Assembly (NCBI RefSeq): GCF_900114385.1
Contig: NZ_FOSW01000001.1
Span: 124,001-188,000 of the forward strand
Origin: Geodermatophilus ruber
GTDB lineage: Bacteria > Actinomycetota > Actinomycetes > Mycobacteriales > Geodermatophilaceae
Direction: 5' to 3'
Length of the DNA stretch: 64,000 nt
Part shown: positions 1-9,742 of the stretch, piece after piece
Layout: the number at the start of each line of letters is the position of its first letter
How positions within the stretch are numbered: position 1 is the first letter of the stretch
Position numbers and translations under genes: made by a program
The notes under the pieces: generated by a model
What the model saw: only the letters and a program-made list of their open reading frames with translations
What the model was told of the DNA's origin: nothing
Database searches by the model: none

Positions 1-665
1 GTGGTGTTGCCGGAGAAGTAGGACTCGAAGGGCTCGTCCTCGTAGACCGCGACCTGCTCCAGCGCGCCGCGCTCGAACAGCTCGATGAACGGATCGCCGG
101 CCACCTGCTGCGAGAAGCGGGTGCAGCGGGCACACAGCACGCAGCGCTCCCGGTCGAGCAGGATCTCGCTGCTGATCGGCAGCGGCTTGGGGTAGGTCCG
201 CTTGACGTCGACGAACCGGCTCTCGGCGCGGCCGTTGCTCATCGCCTGGTTCTGCAGCGGGCACTCCCCGCCCTTGTCGCAGACCGGGCAGTCCAGCGGG
301 TGGTTGATCAGCAGCAGCTCCATCGTGCCCTGCTGGGCCTTGTCGGCCACCGGGCTGGTGAGCTGGGTCTTCACCACCATGCCGTCGGTGACCGGCATGG
401 TGCAGGAGGCCACCGGCTTGCGCTGGCCCTCCACCTCGACCAGGCACTGGCGGCAGGCGCCGACCGGCTCGAGCAGCGGGTGGTCGCAGAACCGGGGGAT
501 CTGGACGCCGATCATCTCGGCCGCCCGGATGATCAGCGTCCCCTTGGGCACGGCGACGTCGAAGCCGTCGATGGTGCAGTGGACGGCGTCCGGGGGTGTG
601 TGCGGACCGGGCGCTCCGGGCGGGACCGCGGGCGAGGGCTGGGGGCTCGTCGGGGTCAGAGTCAC
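1..665 (-). CDS. nuoG: NADH-quinone oxidoreductase subunit G (5' part)
   Basis: Large peripheral-arm subunit of complex I, carrying electrons from NADH through Fe-S clusters toward quinone. Only the first 221 codons lie in the window; the rest runs off the left edge. The N-terminal ferredoxin-like region shows the Cys-rich segments of the family: [12 protein letters not shown] (2Fe-2S), [14 protein letters not shown] (the His/Cys-ligated cluster) and RCVLCARC (4Fe-4S). The GTG start at 665 overlaps the nuoF stop as GTGA, so translation is probably coupled. A Pro-rich leader of about 25 residues precedes the ferredoxin domain. The identity is clear; completeness cannot be judged here. Confidence 0.95.
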   Translation of the reverse strand, partial: MTLTPTSPQPSPAVPPGAPGPHTPPDAVHCTIDGFDVAVPKGTLIIRAAEMIGVQIPRFCDHPLLEPVGACRQCLVEVEGQRKPVASCTMPVTDGMVVKTQLTSPVADKAQQGTMELLLINHPLDCPVCDKGGECPLQNQAMSNGRAESRFVDVKRTYPKPLPISSEILLDRERCVLCARCTRFSQQVAGDPFIELFERGALEQVAVYEDEPFESYFSGNT

Positions 666-1990
666 GAGGCAACTCCCACGGGCTCGATCGGGAGGCTGCG
701 GCCGAGGCGCGCCTGCTCCTCCGGGGGCAGCAGGGCGACGTAGTCGTCCTTGAAGTACTTCAGCGAGCTGGAGATGCAGCTGGTCGCGCCGTCACCGAGA
801 GCGCAGAACGAGCGGCCCAGGATGTTGTCGCAGGTGTCGACCAGCAGGTCGAGGTCGGCGGCCCGGCCGTCGCCCTCCACCAGCCGCTGCAGGATCTGCA
901 CCAGCCAGTAGGTCCCCTCCCGGCACGGGGTGCACTTGCCGCAGCTCTCGTGCGCGTAGAACTCGGTGAACCGCAGCGTGGCCTCGACGATGGAGTCGGT
1001 CTCGTCGAAGACCATCAGCGCGGTGGTGCCGAGCATCGAGCCCGCGGCCGCCACCGAGTCGAAGTCGAGCGGGACGTCGAGGTGCGCAGAGGTGAAGTAC
1101 GGCGTCGAGGAGCCGCCCGGCGTCCAGAACTTCAGCTCGTGCCCGGGCCGGATGCCGCCGGCCATCTCCAGCAGCTCGCGCATCGTCGTCCCCATGGGGG
1201 CCTCGTACTGGCCGGGCCGGACGACGCGGCCGGACAGCGAGTAGATCTTCGGCCCGGGCGACTTCTCCGGGCCGAACTCCTTGAACCAGTCCGATCCGCC
1301 GCGGACGACGAACGGCACGGTGGCCAGGGTCTCCACGTTGTTGATGACCGTCGGCGCGCCGTAGAGGCCGGCGACGGCGGGGAACGGCGGCTTGAGGCGG
1401 GGCTGGCCGCGGTAGCCCTCGAGGGAATCCAGCAGCGCCGTCTCCTCGCCGCAGATGTAGGCGCCGGCGCCGGCGTGCACGATCAGCTCGAGGTCGTAGC
1501 CCGAGCCGAGGATGTCCGTGCCGAGGTAGCCGGCCGCGTAGGCCTCCTCGACCGCTGCGGTCAGCCGGCGGTGGGCGTGCACCGCCTCGCCGCGGACGTA
1601 GATGACCGCCAGGTGCGACCGGATCGCGTAGGCCGAGATGATCACGCCCTCGATCAGCGAGTGCGGGTCGGCCATCATCAACGGCAGGTCCTTGCAGGTG
1701 CCCGGCTCGCCCTCGTCGGCGTTCACCACCAGGTACTTGGGCATCGCCGCGGGCCCGGTGGGCGTCTCCCCCGGCTTGGGCTGCGGGATGAAGCTCCACT
1801 TCATGCCGGTCGGGAAGCCGGCACCGCCTCGGCCGCGCAGGCCGGAGTCCTTGACCAGGGCGACGAGCTCGTCGGGGGCCATCGTGAGGGCGGTGCGCAG
1901 CGCGGCGTAGCCGTCGAGCGACTCGTAGGTCGACAGCCGCCAGGACCGCTCGGCGCCCCAGCGGGTGGTGAGCACGGGGGTGAGGGGCAT
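662..1990 (-). CDS. nuoF: NADH-quinone oxidoreductase subunit F
   Basis: NADH-oxidising flavoprotein subunit of complex I (442 residues, normal length). The glycine-rich NADH/FMN segment [10 protein letters not shown] lies at residues 53-62, and the 4Fe-4S ligands form C350-x2-C353-x2-C356 with C396. The open frame runs upstream of 1990, but MPLTPV at 1990 is the family-like N-terminus and sits 5 bp from the nuoE stop; the extra upstream residues are low-complexity Pro/Arg. It is cotranscribed with nuoE upstream and overlaps nuoG by 4 bp. Confidence 0.97.
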   Translation of the reverse strand: MPLTPVLTTRWGAERSWRLSTYESLDGYAALRTALTMAPDELVALVKDSGLRGRGGAGFPTGMKWSFIPQPKPGETPTGPAAMPKYLVVNADEGEPGTCKDLPLMMADPHSLIEGVIISAYAIRSHLAVIYVRGEAVHAHRRLTAAVEEAYAAGYLGTDILGSGYDLELIVHAGAGAYICGEETALLDSLEGYRGQPRLKPPFPAVAGLYGAPTVINNVETLATVPFVVRGGSDWFKEFGPEKSPGPKIYSLSGRVVRPGQYEAPMGTTMRELLEMAGGIRPGHELKFWTPGGSSTPYFTSAHLDVPLDFDSVAAAGSMLGTTALMVFDETDSIVEATLRFTEFYAHESCGKCTPCREGTYWLVQILQRLVEGDGRAADLDLLVDTCDNILGRSFCALGDGATSCISSSLKYFKDDYVALLPPEEQARLGRSLPIEPVGVAS

Positions 1991-1994
1991 CGGG

Positions 1995-2930
1995 TCAGGC
2001 CTCCCTGGTGGCGGGGCCCTGCCCGGACGTCCCGGGCTCGGTCCCCGCAGGGGTCTCGGTACCGGCACGGCCGTTGCCGGTGTCGCGACCGGCCGGCTCC
2101 GGGGCGTCGCGCTGGGCCTGCTCGAAGCCGGCCGCTTCGGCCGCCGGGGCGCCGGATGACGAGGAGGCGGGGCGCGGCATGGGCGGCGCGGTCTCCCCCC
2201 GCTGCTCGGCCAGCCGCAGTCCCACGAGCGTCGGCCCGAGGCGACCCGGCGCGTCGACGGCGGCGCGGGCCGCGCCCTCGTCGGCGTGCTGGGAGAACCC
2301 GGCCAGCTGGCGGGAGACCCCGCGGAAGTCGGTCAGCGGGGCGCCGCGAGTGGGCAGCGGCTTCTCGCCGCGGCGCAGGGCGGCGACCAGCTCACGGGCG
2401 CTCTCGACGTCCTGCTGGTCGTAGAACTCGTAGTCGACGGTCACGACCGGCGCGTAGTCGCAGGCGGCCAGGCACTCGGCGTGCTCGAGGGTGATCGAGC
2501 CGTCGGCGGTGGTCTCGTCGTGGTGGACGCCGAGGTCGGCGCTGACCGCGTCGAAGATCCGCTGCCCGCCGAGGACGGCGCACAGCGTGTTGGTGCACAC
2601 GCTGACCAGGTGCCGGCCGGTGGGGCGGCGCTTGTACATCGTGTAGAAGGTCGCGACCGCGCCCACCTCGGCCTTGGTGAGCCCGAGCTCCTCGGCGCAC
2701 AGCGCGACGCCCTCCGGCGTCACGTAGCCCTGGTAGCTCTGCACCAGGTGCAGCATCGGCAGCAGGGCCGAGCGCGGCTGCGGGTAGCGGGCGATGATCT
2801 CCCGCGCCTCGAGCCGGGCCTGCTCGGTCAGCGGCGGCAGCGCGGCCAGCGTCTCCGGGCGGGCGTCCACGGGGCTCGAGTCGAGCCCGGTCACGGCGGT
2901 GCCGGGACCACTTCCGGGTAGGGCGCTCAT
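1995..2930 (-). CDS. nuoE: NADH-quinone oxidoreductase subunit E with long C-terminal tail
   Basis: Thioredoxin-fold 2Fe-2S subunit of the complex I NADH-dehydrogenase module. Cluster ligands C112-x4-C117 and C153-x3-C157 are in the expected pattern within residues 35-215. Total length is 311 residues, well above the roughly 160-240 usual for the family, because about 95 residues rich in Ala, Pro, Gly and Ser follow the conserved domain. I see no fold in this tail and it may be disordered. The ATG at 2930 overlaps the nuoD stop (ATGA); an in-frame ATG three codons upstream is less likely. Confidence 0.95.
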   Translation of the reverse strand: MSALPGSGPGTAVTGLDSSPVDARPETLAALPPLTEQARLEAREIIARYPQPRSALLPMLHLVQSYQGYVTPEGVALCAEELGLTKAEVGAVATFYTMYKRRPTGRHLVSVCTNTLCAVLGGQRIFDAVSADLGVHHDETTADGSITLEHAECLAACDYAPVVTVDYEFYDQQDVESARELVAALRRGEKPLPTRGAPLTDFRGVSRQLAGFSQHADEGAARAAVDAPGRLGPTLVGLRLAEQRGETAPPMPRPASSSSGAPAAEAAGFEQAQRDAPEPAGRDTGNGRAGTETPAGTEPGTSGQGPATREA

Positions 2931-4267
2931 CGGTCGCATCCCCCCATGACCGGGTCGAGGGAGGCGATGGCCGCGATGACGTCGGCGATCATGCCGCCCT
3001 CGCTCATCGCCGCCGTCGCCTGCAGGTTGACGAAGCTGGGGTCGCGCACGTGGACCCGCCACGGTCGGGTGCCACCGTCGCTGACCACGTGGTAGCCGAG
3101 CTCGCCGCGGGGGGACTCGATCGGCACGTAGACCTGCCCGGCCGGCACCCGGAAGCCCTCGGTGACCAGCTTGAAGTGGTGGATCAGGGCCTCCATCGAC
3201 TGGCCCATGATGTGCTTGACGTACTCGGTGGAGTTGCCCATGCCGTCGGGGCCGAGCGACAGCTGCGCCGGCCAGGCGATCTTCTTGTCCTGCACCATCA
3301 CCGGGCCCGGCTCCAGCCGGTCGAGCGCCTGCTCGATGATCTTCAGCGACTCGTTCACCTCGGCCATGCGGACCAGGTAGCGGCCCCACGCGTCGCAGGT
3401 GTCGGCGGTGGGCACCTCGAAGTCGTAGGTCTCGTACCCGAGGTAGGGCTCGACCTTGCGCAGGTCCCACGGCAGGCCGGCGGCGCGCAGCACCGGGCCG
3501 GTGACACCGAGGGCGACGCAGCCGGTGACGTCGAGGTAGCCGGCGTCCTTGAGCCGGGCCTGCCAGATCGGCTGGCCGGTGAGGAGCTTGTGGAAGTCGG
3601 CCACCCGGTCGGGCATGACCTGCAGGAACTCGCGGATGTGCTCGACCGCGCCCTCGGGCAGGTCCTGCGCCAGGCCCCCGGGGCGGATGTAGGCGTGGTT
3701 CATCCGCAGGCCGGTGATCTCCTCGAGCAGGTCGAGGACCATCTCCCGCTCGCGGAAGCCGTTGGTCATGCCGGTGAGCGCGCCCATCTCCATGCCGAAG
3801 GTGGCCAGCGCGACCAGGTGCGAGGCGATCCGGTTGAGCTCCATGACCAGCACGCGGATGGTCTGCGCCCGCGGCGGCGCCTCGACGCCCAGCAGCTTCT
3901 CCACGGCCAGGCAGTAGCCGGCCTCGTTGTACAGCGGGGCCAGGTAGTCCATCCGGGTCACGAACGTCGTGCCCTGGGTCCAGGTGCGGTACTCGGTGTT
4001 CTTCTCGATGCCGGTGTGCAGGTAGCCGATGACCACCCGCGCCTTGGTGACCGTCTCGCCCTCGAGGTCGAGCACCAGCCGGAGCACGCCGTGGGTGGAC
4101 GGGTGCTGCGGGCCCATGTTGACGACGAGGCGCTCCTCGCCGTAGGCCTCGGTGCCCAGCGTCTGGTCCCAGTCGCCGCCGGTGACGGTGTAGACGCGGC
4201 CCTCGGTGGTCTCGTAGGAGCCGGCGTACGGATCGCTGGGGTCGTAGTCCTGATAGGTGGTGCTCAT
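2927..4267 (-). CDS. nuoD: NADH-quinone oxidoreductase subunit D (49 kDa)
   Basis: Hydrogenase-like 49-kDa subunit that forms the quinone pocket of complex I with NuoB. It is 446 residues, a normal length. The motif [15 protein letters not shown] at about residues 50-64 is the quinone-site loop typical of NuoD, and the C-terminus ends in the usual DPVMGGCDR. The ATG at 4267 overlaps the nuoC stop as ATGA, and the nuoD stop overlaps the nuoE ATG, so the three are probably translationally coupled. There is no fusion with NuoC, unlike the NuoCD of E. coli. Confidence 0.97.
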   Translation of the reverse strand: MSTTYQDYDPSDPYAGSYETTEGRVYTVTGGDWDQTLGTEAYGEERLVVNMGPQHPSTHGVLRLVLDLEGETVTKARVVIGYLHTGIEKNTEYRTWTQGTTFVTRMDYLAPLYNEAGYCLAVEKLLGVEAPPRAQTIRVLVMELNRIASHLVALATFGMEMGALTGMTNGFREREMVLDLLEEITGLRMNHAYIRPGGLAQDLPEGAVEHIREFLQVMPDRVADFHKLLTGQPIWQARLKDAGYLDVTGCVALGVTGPVLRAAGLPWDLRKVEPYLGYETYDFEVPTADTCDAWGRYLVRMAEVNESLKIIEQALDRLEPGPVMVQDKKIAWPAQLSLGPDGMGNSTEYVKHIMGQSMEALIHHFKLVTEGFRVPAGQVYVPIESPRGELGYHVVSDGGTRPWRVHVRDPSFVNLQATAAMSEGGMIADVIAAIASLDPVMGGCDR

Positions 4268-5001
4268 CGGTAGCTCCGCCGGGTGTCCGGGGGCGGGATC
4301 GTGGCGTCGTGGTACTCGACCGGGACCCCGCCGAGCGGGTAGTCCTTGCGCTGGGGGTGGCCGTCCCAGTCGTCGGGCATGAGGATCCGGGTCAGCGCCG
4401 GGTGGCCGTCGAAGACGACGCCGAACATGTCGTAGGTCTCCCGCTCGTGCCAGTCCGCGGTCGGGTAGACGCCGGTGACCGACGGGACGTGCGGGTCCTC
4501 GGCGGTCACCGCCACCTCCAGCCGGATGCGGCGCCGGTAGGTCATCGAGGTCAGGTGGTAGACGACGTGCAGCCGTGGCCGGCCGGCGGTCGCCGCCGGG
4601 CCGCCGCTGTCGAGGTAGTCGACGCCGGAGACGCTGCTGCACAGCTCGAAGCGCAGGGCCTCGTCGTCGCGCAGGGCCTGCACGAGGGGAAGCAGGTGCT
4701 CGCGGGCGACGAAGTAGGTGATCTCCCCGCGGTCGACGAGCACCCGCTGCACGGCGGCGTCGTAGGTGGCCTGCCCGACCGCCTCGGCCAGCGCGTCGGT
4801 GACCTCGTCGAACCAGCCGCCGTAGGGCCGGTCGGTGGAGTGCAGGGCGACGGCCCCGCCGGGCTCGACGCGGACCAGCCCGCCGAAGCCGGAGGTGTCG
4901 CCGCTGCCGCTGACCCCGAACGCGCCCTTCCGGAAGCCACCCGACGGCGCTGCCGCCCCCTGGCCGGCGTCCTGGCCGCTGCGGTCCCCGGGCCCGGTCA
5001 C
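4264..5001 (-). CDS. nuoC: NADH-quinone oxidoreductase subunit C (30 kDa)
   Basis: 30-kDa subunit of the connecting module of complex I (245 residues). The family signature ERETYDMFG starts near residue 186, followed by a [15 protein letters not shown] segment. The first 55 or so residues are Gly/Ser-rich and poorly conserved, as in other actinobacterial NuoC. The GTG at 5001 gives a GTGA overlap with the nuoB stop; the long open frame further upstream overlaps nuoB and is a composition artefact. Confidence 0.95.
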   Translation of the reverse strand: MTGPGDRSGQDAGQGAAAPSGGFRKGAFGVSGSGDTSGFGGLVRVEPGGAVALHSTDRPYGGWFDEVTDALAEAVGQATYDAAVQRVLVDRGEITYFVAREHLLPLVQALRDDEALRFELCSSVSGVDYLDSGGPAATAGRPRLHVVYHLTSMTYRRRIRLEVAVTAEDPHVPSVTGVYPTADWHERETYDMFGVVFDGHPALTRILMPDDWDGHPQRKDYPLGGVPVEYHDATIPPPDTRRSYR

Positions 5002-5678
5002 CGGTCGCTCCGGACGTAGGGCTCGGGCAGCAGGACCGCGTTCCCGCCGCGCTGCTCGATCGCGAACTGGCCGGTGCGCCGCTCGGCGGCGGCCCGCTCG
5101 TAGGCCGCGCGGGCGGCCTTGTCCACCCGGACGCTGGAGGGCATCTCGACGTGCAGGTCGGTGGCTGCGCCGTCGGCCTGCGCCTGGGCCAGCTGCCGCA
5201 CCCGCTTGGGTCCCAGCGGCTCGTTCATGATCTTGTGGTGCAGCTTGAGGATGGCGTCGACGAGCATCTCCGGCCGCGGCGGGCAACCGGGCAGGTACAT
5301 GTCCACCGGGACGATGTGGTCGACGCCCTGCACGATCGCGTAGTTGTTGAACATGCCGCCGGAGCTGGCGCACACGCCCATCGACAGGACCCACCGCGGC
5401 TCGGGCATCTGGTCGTAGATCTGCCGCAGGACCGGCGCCATCTTCTGGCTCACCCGGCCGGCCACGATCATCAGGTCGGCCTGGCGGGGCGAGGCGCGGA
5501 AGACCTCCATGCCGAACCGGGCCAGGTCGTAGCGGCCGGCACCGGTGGCCATCATCTCGATCGCGCAGCAGGCCAGGCCGAAGGTGGCCGGCCACAGCGA
5601 CGACTTGCGGGTCCAGTTGACCAGCTTCTCCACCGTGGTCAGCAGGACGCCGCTCGGCAGCTTCTCCTCGAGTCCCAT
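4998..5678 (-). CDS. nuoB: NADH-quinone oxidoreductase subunit B (PSST)
   Basis: Subunit holding cluster N2, the last Fe-S centre before quinone. The ligands are visible as the vicinal pair C37-C38, C103 ([10 protein letters not shown]) and C132 (PGCPP). At 226 residues it is longer than minimal NuoB because of a C-terminal extension of about 50 residues that is variable in actinobacteria. The ATG at 5678 lies 14 bp from the nuoA stop. Identity is certain. Confidence 0.97.
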   Translation of the reverse strand: MGLEEKLPSGVLLTTVEKLVNWTRKSSLWPATFGLACCAIEMMATGAGRYDLARFGMEVFRASPRQADLMIVAGRVSQKMAPVLRQIYDQMPEPRWVLSMGVCASSGGMFNNYAIVQGVDHIVPVDMYLPGCPPRPEMLVDAILKLHHKIMNEPLGPKRVRQLAQAQADGAATDLHVEMPSSVRVDKAARAAYERAAAERRTGQFAIEQRGGNAVLLPEPYVRSDR

Positions 5679-5692
5679 GTGTCAGCCCCCCG

Positions 5693-6055
5693 TCAGTCCC
5701 AGTCGAGCCCGCCGCGGCGCCACACGTAGGCGTAGGCGATGAACACGGTGCCGATGAAGACGACCATCTCGACCAGCCCGAAGACACCGAGTGCGTCGTT
5801 GGCGACGGCCCACGGGTAGAGGAAGACGATCTCGATGTCGAAGACGATGAACAACATCGCGGTCAGGTAGTACTTGACCGGGAAGCGGCCACCGACCAGC
5901 GGCTGGTCGGCCGGCTCGATGCCGCACTCGTAGGCCGCCAGCTTGGCCCGGTTGTACCGGCGCGGCCCCACGTACGGGGCGACGGTGACCGAGAACAGCG
6001 CGAACGCCGCGGCCAACGCGAACAGCCCGACGATCGGGACGTACATCGAGAGCAT
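5693..6055 (-). CDS. nuoA: NADH-quinone oxidoreductase subunit A
   Basis: Small membrane subunit of complex I with three predicted helices (about residues 4-27, 60-83 and 90-112), 120 residues, normal for the family. The loop [11 protein letters not shown] and the segment [12 protein letters not shown] are diagnostic. I chose the ATG at 6055 (MLSMYVP); the frame is open for 19 more codons, but those encode a Cys/Arg-rich, non-membrane leader. The ATG at 6046 is an alternative. It is first in the nuo operon, 97 bp after menJ, with which it may be cotranscribed. Confidence 0.95.
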   Translation of the reverse strand: MLSMYVPIVGLFALAAAFALFSVTVAPYVGPRRYNRAKLAAYECGIEPADQPLVGGRFPVKYYLTAMLFIVFDIEIVFLYPWAVANDALGVFGLVEMVVFIGTVFIAYAYVWRRGGLDWD

Positions 6056-6152
6056 CAGCGGCACCCTACGGTGGCAGAGATCACAGGCTCGGCAGGTGAT
6101 GACCCCGGACACAGCGTGTCGAGGCGGTCTCGATCGGTGAGGGCGCGCACGG

Positions 6153-7412
6153 TCAGACCGCCGGGGCCAGCCGGGTGAGGACGGCGACGGCGCGGTCGAA
6201 CCGGTCGCCGTCCCGCCCGTCGGACAGGTTGCCCATGAGCCGCAGCGCGGCGTGCACCATGGCCGGCCGCGTGAGCCCGTGCGCGGTGGCGAAGCGGACC
6301 AGACCCGGCCGCCCCAGGAGGGCGAGGAATGCCGTGCCCAGCCGGTGGTGCCGCCCGTACTCCTCGCGCAGCCGGTCGGGGTAGCGGCGCAGCGCCGCCT
6401 CGCGGGCGGGTCCCTCCGGCCGGGCCAGCGCCTCGGCGGCCGCCTCGGCAGCCATCCGGCCGGTCTCCATCGCGTAGCTGATGCCCTCGCCGTTGAACGG
6501 GTTGACCGTGCCGGCGGCGTCGCCGGCCATCAGCAGCCCGCGGCTGTAGGCCGGCTGGCGGTGCAGGGCCATGGGGAGGCCGGCGCCCCGCAGCGGGGTG
6601 ACCGCATGCTCCTCCCCGAACTGCCACTCCGCCGGCAGCGTGGCCAGCCACTCGCGGAGCACCACCCGCGGCTCGGCCCCGGTGCCGCGGCGGCGGTCGA
6701 GCAGGCCGAATCCGATGTTGGTGGTGCCGTCGCCCATGCCGAACGCCCAGCCGTAGCCGGGCATGGAGTCCGCGCTGGGGCCGGCAGCGGACAGGTCGAA
6801 GGAGATGTCGAGGTAGTCGTCGTCGGTGCGCGGTGAGCGCACGTACCGGCGGACGGCGACGCCCAGCGGGCGGTCCTCCCGGCGGACCAGGCCCAGCGCC
6901 TTGCCCAGCCGCCCGGACAGCCCCTCGGCGGAGACGACCAGCGGCGCCCGCCAGGTCGCCGGCTCCCTGCCCGGGCCGACGAGGGCCTGCACGCCCGCGA
7001 CCCGGCCGGCGTCGTCGAGCAGCGGGCCGGTGACGGTGACCTCCTGCAGCACGCGGGCGCCGGCGGCCCCGGCGTGCGCGGCGAGCCGGGCGTCGAGATC
7101 GCGGCGGTTGCACACCAGGCTGTGGGCGGGCCAGGAGTCCAGCCTTGGCCAGTCGACCTCGATCACCTGGCCGCCGCCGGTGACCCGCAGGCCCCTGTGC
7201 CGGACCCAGCCGGCCGTGTCGACGCCCATGTCGGCCAGCGCCTTGACCCCGCGGGGGGTCAGCCCGTCGCCGCAGACCTTCTCGCGGGGGAAGCGCGCCT
7301 TCTCCAGGACCACCACGTCCAGGCCGGCCCGGGCCAGGTGCCAGGCGGCCGAGGAGCCGGCCGGGCCGGCGCCGACGACCACCACGTCGGCCCGCCGATC
7401 AGCGCTGTCCAC
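6153..7412 (-). CDS. menJ: Geranylgeranyl reductase family protein, likely menaquinone reductase MenJ
   Basis: FAD-dependent oxidoreductase (419 residues) of the geranylgeranyl reductase family. The dinucleotide motif GAGPAG is at residues 14-19, the family segment CGDGLTPRG at about 47-55, and the second flavin motif MAGDAAGTVNPFNGEG near residue 305. Because it sits among menG, menF and menD and next to nuo, the likely job is partial saturation of the menaquinone side chain, as described for mycobacterial MenJ (Rv0561c). The GTG start at 7412 lies 28 bp downstream of a perfect Rex-type operator. A role in carotenoid or lipid reduction is the main alternative. Confidence 0.85.
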   Translation of the reverse strand: MDSADRRADVVVVGAGPAGSSAAWHLARAGLDVVVLEKARFPREKVCGDGLTPRGVKALADMGVDTAGWVRHRGLRVTGGGQVIEVDWPRLDSWPAHSLVCNRRDLDARLAAHAGAAGARVLQEVTVTGPLLDDAGRVAGVQALVGPGREPATWRAPLVVSAEGLSGRLGKALGLVRREDRPLGVAVRRYVRSPRTDDDYLDISFDLSAAGPSADSMPGYGWAFGMGDGTTNIGFGLLDRRRGTGAEPRVVLREWLATLPAEWQFGEEHAVTPLRGAGLPMALHRQPAYSRGLLMAGDAAGTVNPFNGEGISYAMETGRMAAEAAAEALARPEGPAREAALRRYPDRLREEYGRHHRLGTAFLALLGRPGLVRFATAHGLTRPAMVHAALRLMGNLSDGRDGDRFDRAVAVLTRLAPAV

Positions 7413-7440
7413 ACCCGCCCCCTCCCGGAGCTCCCGGGGA

Positions 7441-7462
7441 CTTTGTGAATTGGTTCACAAAG
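7441..7462. promoter_or_regulatory. Rex operator upstream of menJ-nuo
   Basis: A perfect 9-bp inverted repeat, CTTTGTGAA, four bases (TTGG), then TTCACAAAG. This equals the known Rex consensus TTGTGAA-n4-TTCACAA. It stands 28 bp upstream of the menJ start. A minus-strand promoter candidate, TTGTCA, 19 bp, TAGAGT (7505-7475), would place the operator just downstream of the transcription start, where a bound repressor would block elongation. Rex itself is encoded at 27343-28008. Confidence 0.9.
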
Positions 7463-7635
7463 TCTGCCGTCCCCACTCTAGGCCTGGATGTGACCTTGGT
7501 GACAAGTCCGGGTCGGGGAGACGCACGTCACAGTTCCGATACGGCCGGCCGCGCGCGTCGAGATCGACGGCCTGGTCGCCACAGCACGCGGGAAGCGCCG
7601 AGACCGGCGATCTCGGCGCTGCGGAAGGGGGTGGG

Positions 7636-8361
7636 TCAGTCGCGCGGCTTGCGGCCGCGGTGCAGGGCGACGATCCCGCCGGTGAGGTTCCGCCAGCCGA
7701 CGTCCGCCCAGCCGGCCGACTGCAGCCGCGCGGCGAGCGCCGGCTGGTCGGGCCAGGCCCGGATCGACTCGGCCAGGTACCCGTAGGCGTCCGGGTTGCT
7801 GCTCACCGCCCGGGCGATCCGCGGCAGCGCGCGCATCAGGTACTCGGTGTAGACGGTGCGGAACGGGGTCCAGGTCGGGCTGGAGAACTCGCAGACGACG
7901 AGCGTGCCGCCGGGGCGGGTCACCCGCCGGAACTCGCGCAGCGCGGCGTCGGGGTCGGCCACGTTGCGCAGGCCGAAGGAGATGACGACGCCGTCGACGC
8001 TCTCGTCGGCCAGGGGCAGGGCCATGGCGTCGCCGGCCACCTTCGGCACCGGCCGGGCCGCCCCGGCCCGCAGCATGCCCTGGGAGAAGTCGCAGGCGAC
8101 GGCGTGCACGCCGCCGGCCGCGAGCTCCACGGTGGACACCGCCGTCCCGGCGGCGACGTCCAGCACCGTCTGCCCCGGGCGGGCGCCGAGCGCCGCGCGG
8201 GTGGCCCGCCGCCACGAGGCGTCCAGCCCCCCGGAGAGGACCGTGTTGGTGAGGTCGTAGCGCTGGGCGACCCGGTCGAACATGGCCGCGACGTCCGCCG
8301 GCCGCTTGGCCAGATCCGCCCGCAGCCCCCCGGTGTGCGCGGCCTCTCCCCGGTCTCCCAC
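7636..8361 (-). CDS. menG: Demethylmenaquinone methyltransferase
   Basis: SAM-dependent C-methyltransferase for the last step of menaquinone synthesis (241 residues). The UbiE/MenG signature [11 protein letters not shown] is at residues 35-45, SAM motif I (VLDVAAGTA) at 66-74, and the [19 protein letters not shown] block marks the family. I prefer the GTG at 8361 to a longer open frame because it sits 7 bp after a TAGCGT -10 element, fitting a leaderless transcript, and because the upstream frame runs into menF. The gene is divergent from menF across only 35 bp. Confidence 0.93.
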   Translation of the reverse strand: MGDRGEAAHTGGLRADLAKRPADVAAMFDRVAQRYDLTNTVLSGGLDASWRRATRAALGARPGQTVLDVAAGTAVSTVELAAGGVHAVACDFSQGMLRAGAARPVPKVAGDAMALPLADESVDGVVISFGLRNVADPDAALREFRRVTRPGGTLVVCEFSSPTWTPFRTVYTEYLMRALPRIARAVSSNPDAYGYLAESIRAWPDQPALAARLQSAGWADVGWRNLTGGIVALHRGRKPRD

Positions 8362-8396
8362 GGCGGCGACGCTACCGGGCTGCCTAGGCTGGGCTG
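8362..8396. promoter_or_regulatory. Face-to-face leaderless promoters of menG and menF
   Basis: On the plus strand TAGGCT (8385-8390) stands 6 bp before the menF GTG. On the minus strand TAGCGT (8374-8369) stands 7 bp before the menG GTG. The two -10 boxes are 10 bp apart, so each promoter's -35 region falls over or beyond the other gene's start codon, and the two RNA polymerases should compete. Start sites are inferred from spacing only. Confidence 0.6.
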
Positions 8397-9671
8397 GTGA
8401 CAGCGGCCGCCGTGACCTCCCCGGACGCTGCCGCACCGGTCGTCACGACCACCCCGGTGCCCGCCGCGCCCCCGCTGCTGGACCTGCTGCCGGCCGCCGG
8501 GGCGCTCTCCTGGGTGCGCCGCGGCGAGGGGCTCGTCGGCTGGGGGGAGGCGGCGCGGCTGGAGGTCTCCGGCCCCGGTGCGCTCGCCGAGGCGGCCGCC
8601 TGGTGGGACGGGTACAGCGGCGGCCTCGCGGTCGACGACCGGCTGGCCGTGCCGGGCTCGGGTCCCGTCGTGTTCGCCAGCATCGCCTTCGACCCCGTCG
8701 CCGGGACGTCGGTGTTCGTCGTCCCCCGGGTCGTGGTCGGCCGGCGCGACGGCGTCGCCTGGGTGACCACCGTCGGGGACGCCGACCCGGCCGAGGTTCT
8801 GGCCGCTCCCCCCGCCCCCCCGCCCGCGCCGCTCGGCCGGCTGCGCTACGCCGACGGCGCCCTGGACCCCGCGTCCTGGTGCTCGGCGGTCGAGGCGGCC
8901 GTGCAGCGGATCGACGCGGGTGACCTGGCCAAGGTGGTGCTCGCCCGCGACCTGCTGGTGACCGCCGACGCCCCGCTGGACCCGCGGCGGCTGCTGGCCC
9001 GGCTGGCCGCCCGGTTCCCCGACTGCTGGACCTTCGCCGTCGACGGCCTGCTCGGCGCGACACCGGAGCTGCTGCTGCGCCGCACCGGGCGGGAGCTGTC
9101 GGCCCGGGTGCTCGCCGGGACCGCCCCGCGCGGGGCCGGTGCCGACGACGACCGGCTGGCCGCCGCGCTGCTCGCCTCCGCCAAGGACCGCGCCGAGCAC
9201 GCGCTGGCGGTGGACTCGCTGGTCGCGGCGCTGGAGCCCTACTGCGCGCGCCTCACCGCCCCGCAGGAACCGGAGCTGCTCACCCTCGCCAACGTGCGCC
9301 ACCTGGCCACCGCCGTCACCGGCACCCAGTGGCGCGGCGGTCCGCACGGCCGCGCGGGGCTCCTGGAACTGGTCGGGGCGGTCCACCCCACGGCCGCGGT
9401 GTGCGGCACCCCGACCGCGGCCGCCGCGACGGTCCTCGACGAGCTCGAGAGCCTGGACCGGGGCCGCTACGCCGGGCCGGTGGGCTGGCTGGACGCCCGG
9501 GGCGACGGCGAGTTCGGCCTGGCGCTGCGGTGCGCGCAGCTGTCCGAGGAGGACCCGGCGTCCGCGCGGCTGTTCGCCGGCTGCGGGATCGTGGCCGGCT
9601 CCGACCCCGCCACCGAGCTCGCCGAGACGCAGGCGAAGTTCGCCGCCTTCCAGGCCGCCCTCGAGGGCTGA
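8397..9671 (+). CDS. menF: Isochorismate synthase
   Basis: Converts chorismate to isochorismate, the first committed step to menaquinone. It has 424 residues with a C-terminal chorismate-binding domain (about 150-420) that includes [11 protein letters not shown] and GRYAGPVGW, both characteristic of isochorismate synthases. The N-terminal 30 residues are Ala/Pro/Val-rich and variable. An EntC/DhbC role in siderophore synthesis is excluded only by context: it lies between menG and menD with no siderophore genes nearby. The GTG start appears leaderless. Confidence 0.92.
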   Translation: MTAAAVTSPDAAAPVVTTTPVPAAPPLLDLLPAAGALSWVRRGEGLVGWGEAARLEVSGPGALAEAAAWWDGYSGGLAVDDRLAVPGSGPVVFASIAFDPVAGTSVFVVPRVVVGRRDGVAWVTTVGDADPAEVLAAPPAPPPAPLGRLRYADGALDPASWCSAVEAAVQRIDAGDLAKVVLARDLLVTADAPLDPRRLLARLAARFPDCWTFAVDGLLGATPELLLRRTGRELSARVLAGTAPRGAGADDDRLAAALLASAKDRAEHALAVDSLVAALEPYCARLTAPQEPELLTLANVRHLATAVTGTQWRGGPHGRAGLLELVGAVHPTAAVCGTPTAAAATVLDELESLDRGRYAGPVGWLDARGDGEFGLALRCAQLSEEDPASARLFAGCGIVAGSDPATELAETQAKFAAFQAALEG

Positions 9672-9696
9672 GCGGGCGATCGGCCGGGGTCAGCCG

Positions 9697-9712
9697 CCGC
9701 GGCTCCCCGCGG
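9697..9712. terminator. Possible terminator between menF and menD
   Basis: CCGCGG, loop CTCC, CCGCGG in the 71-bp gap between the convergent menF and menD genes. The stem is only 6 bp and has no T-tract, so this is a weak candidate. Confidence 0.4.
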
Positions 9713-9742
9713 GGTGCTCGTCCACGCTCCCCGGGGCGGCCG

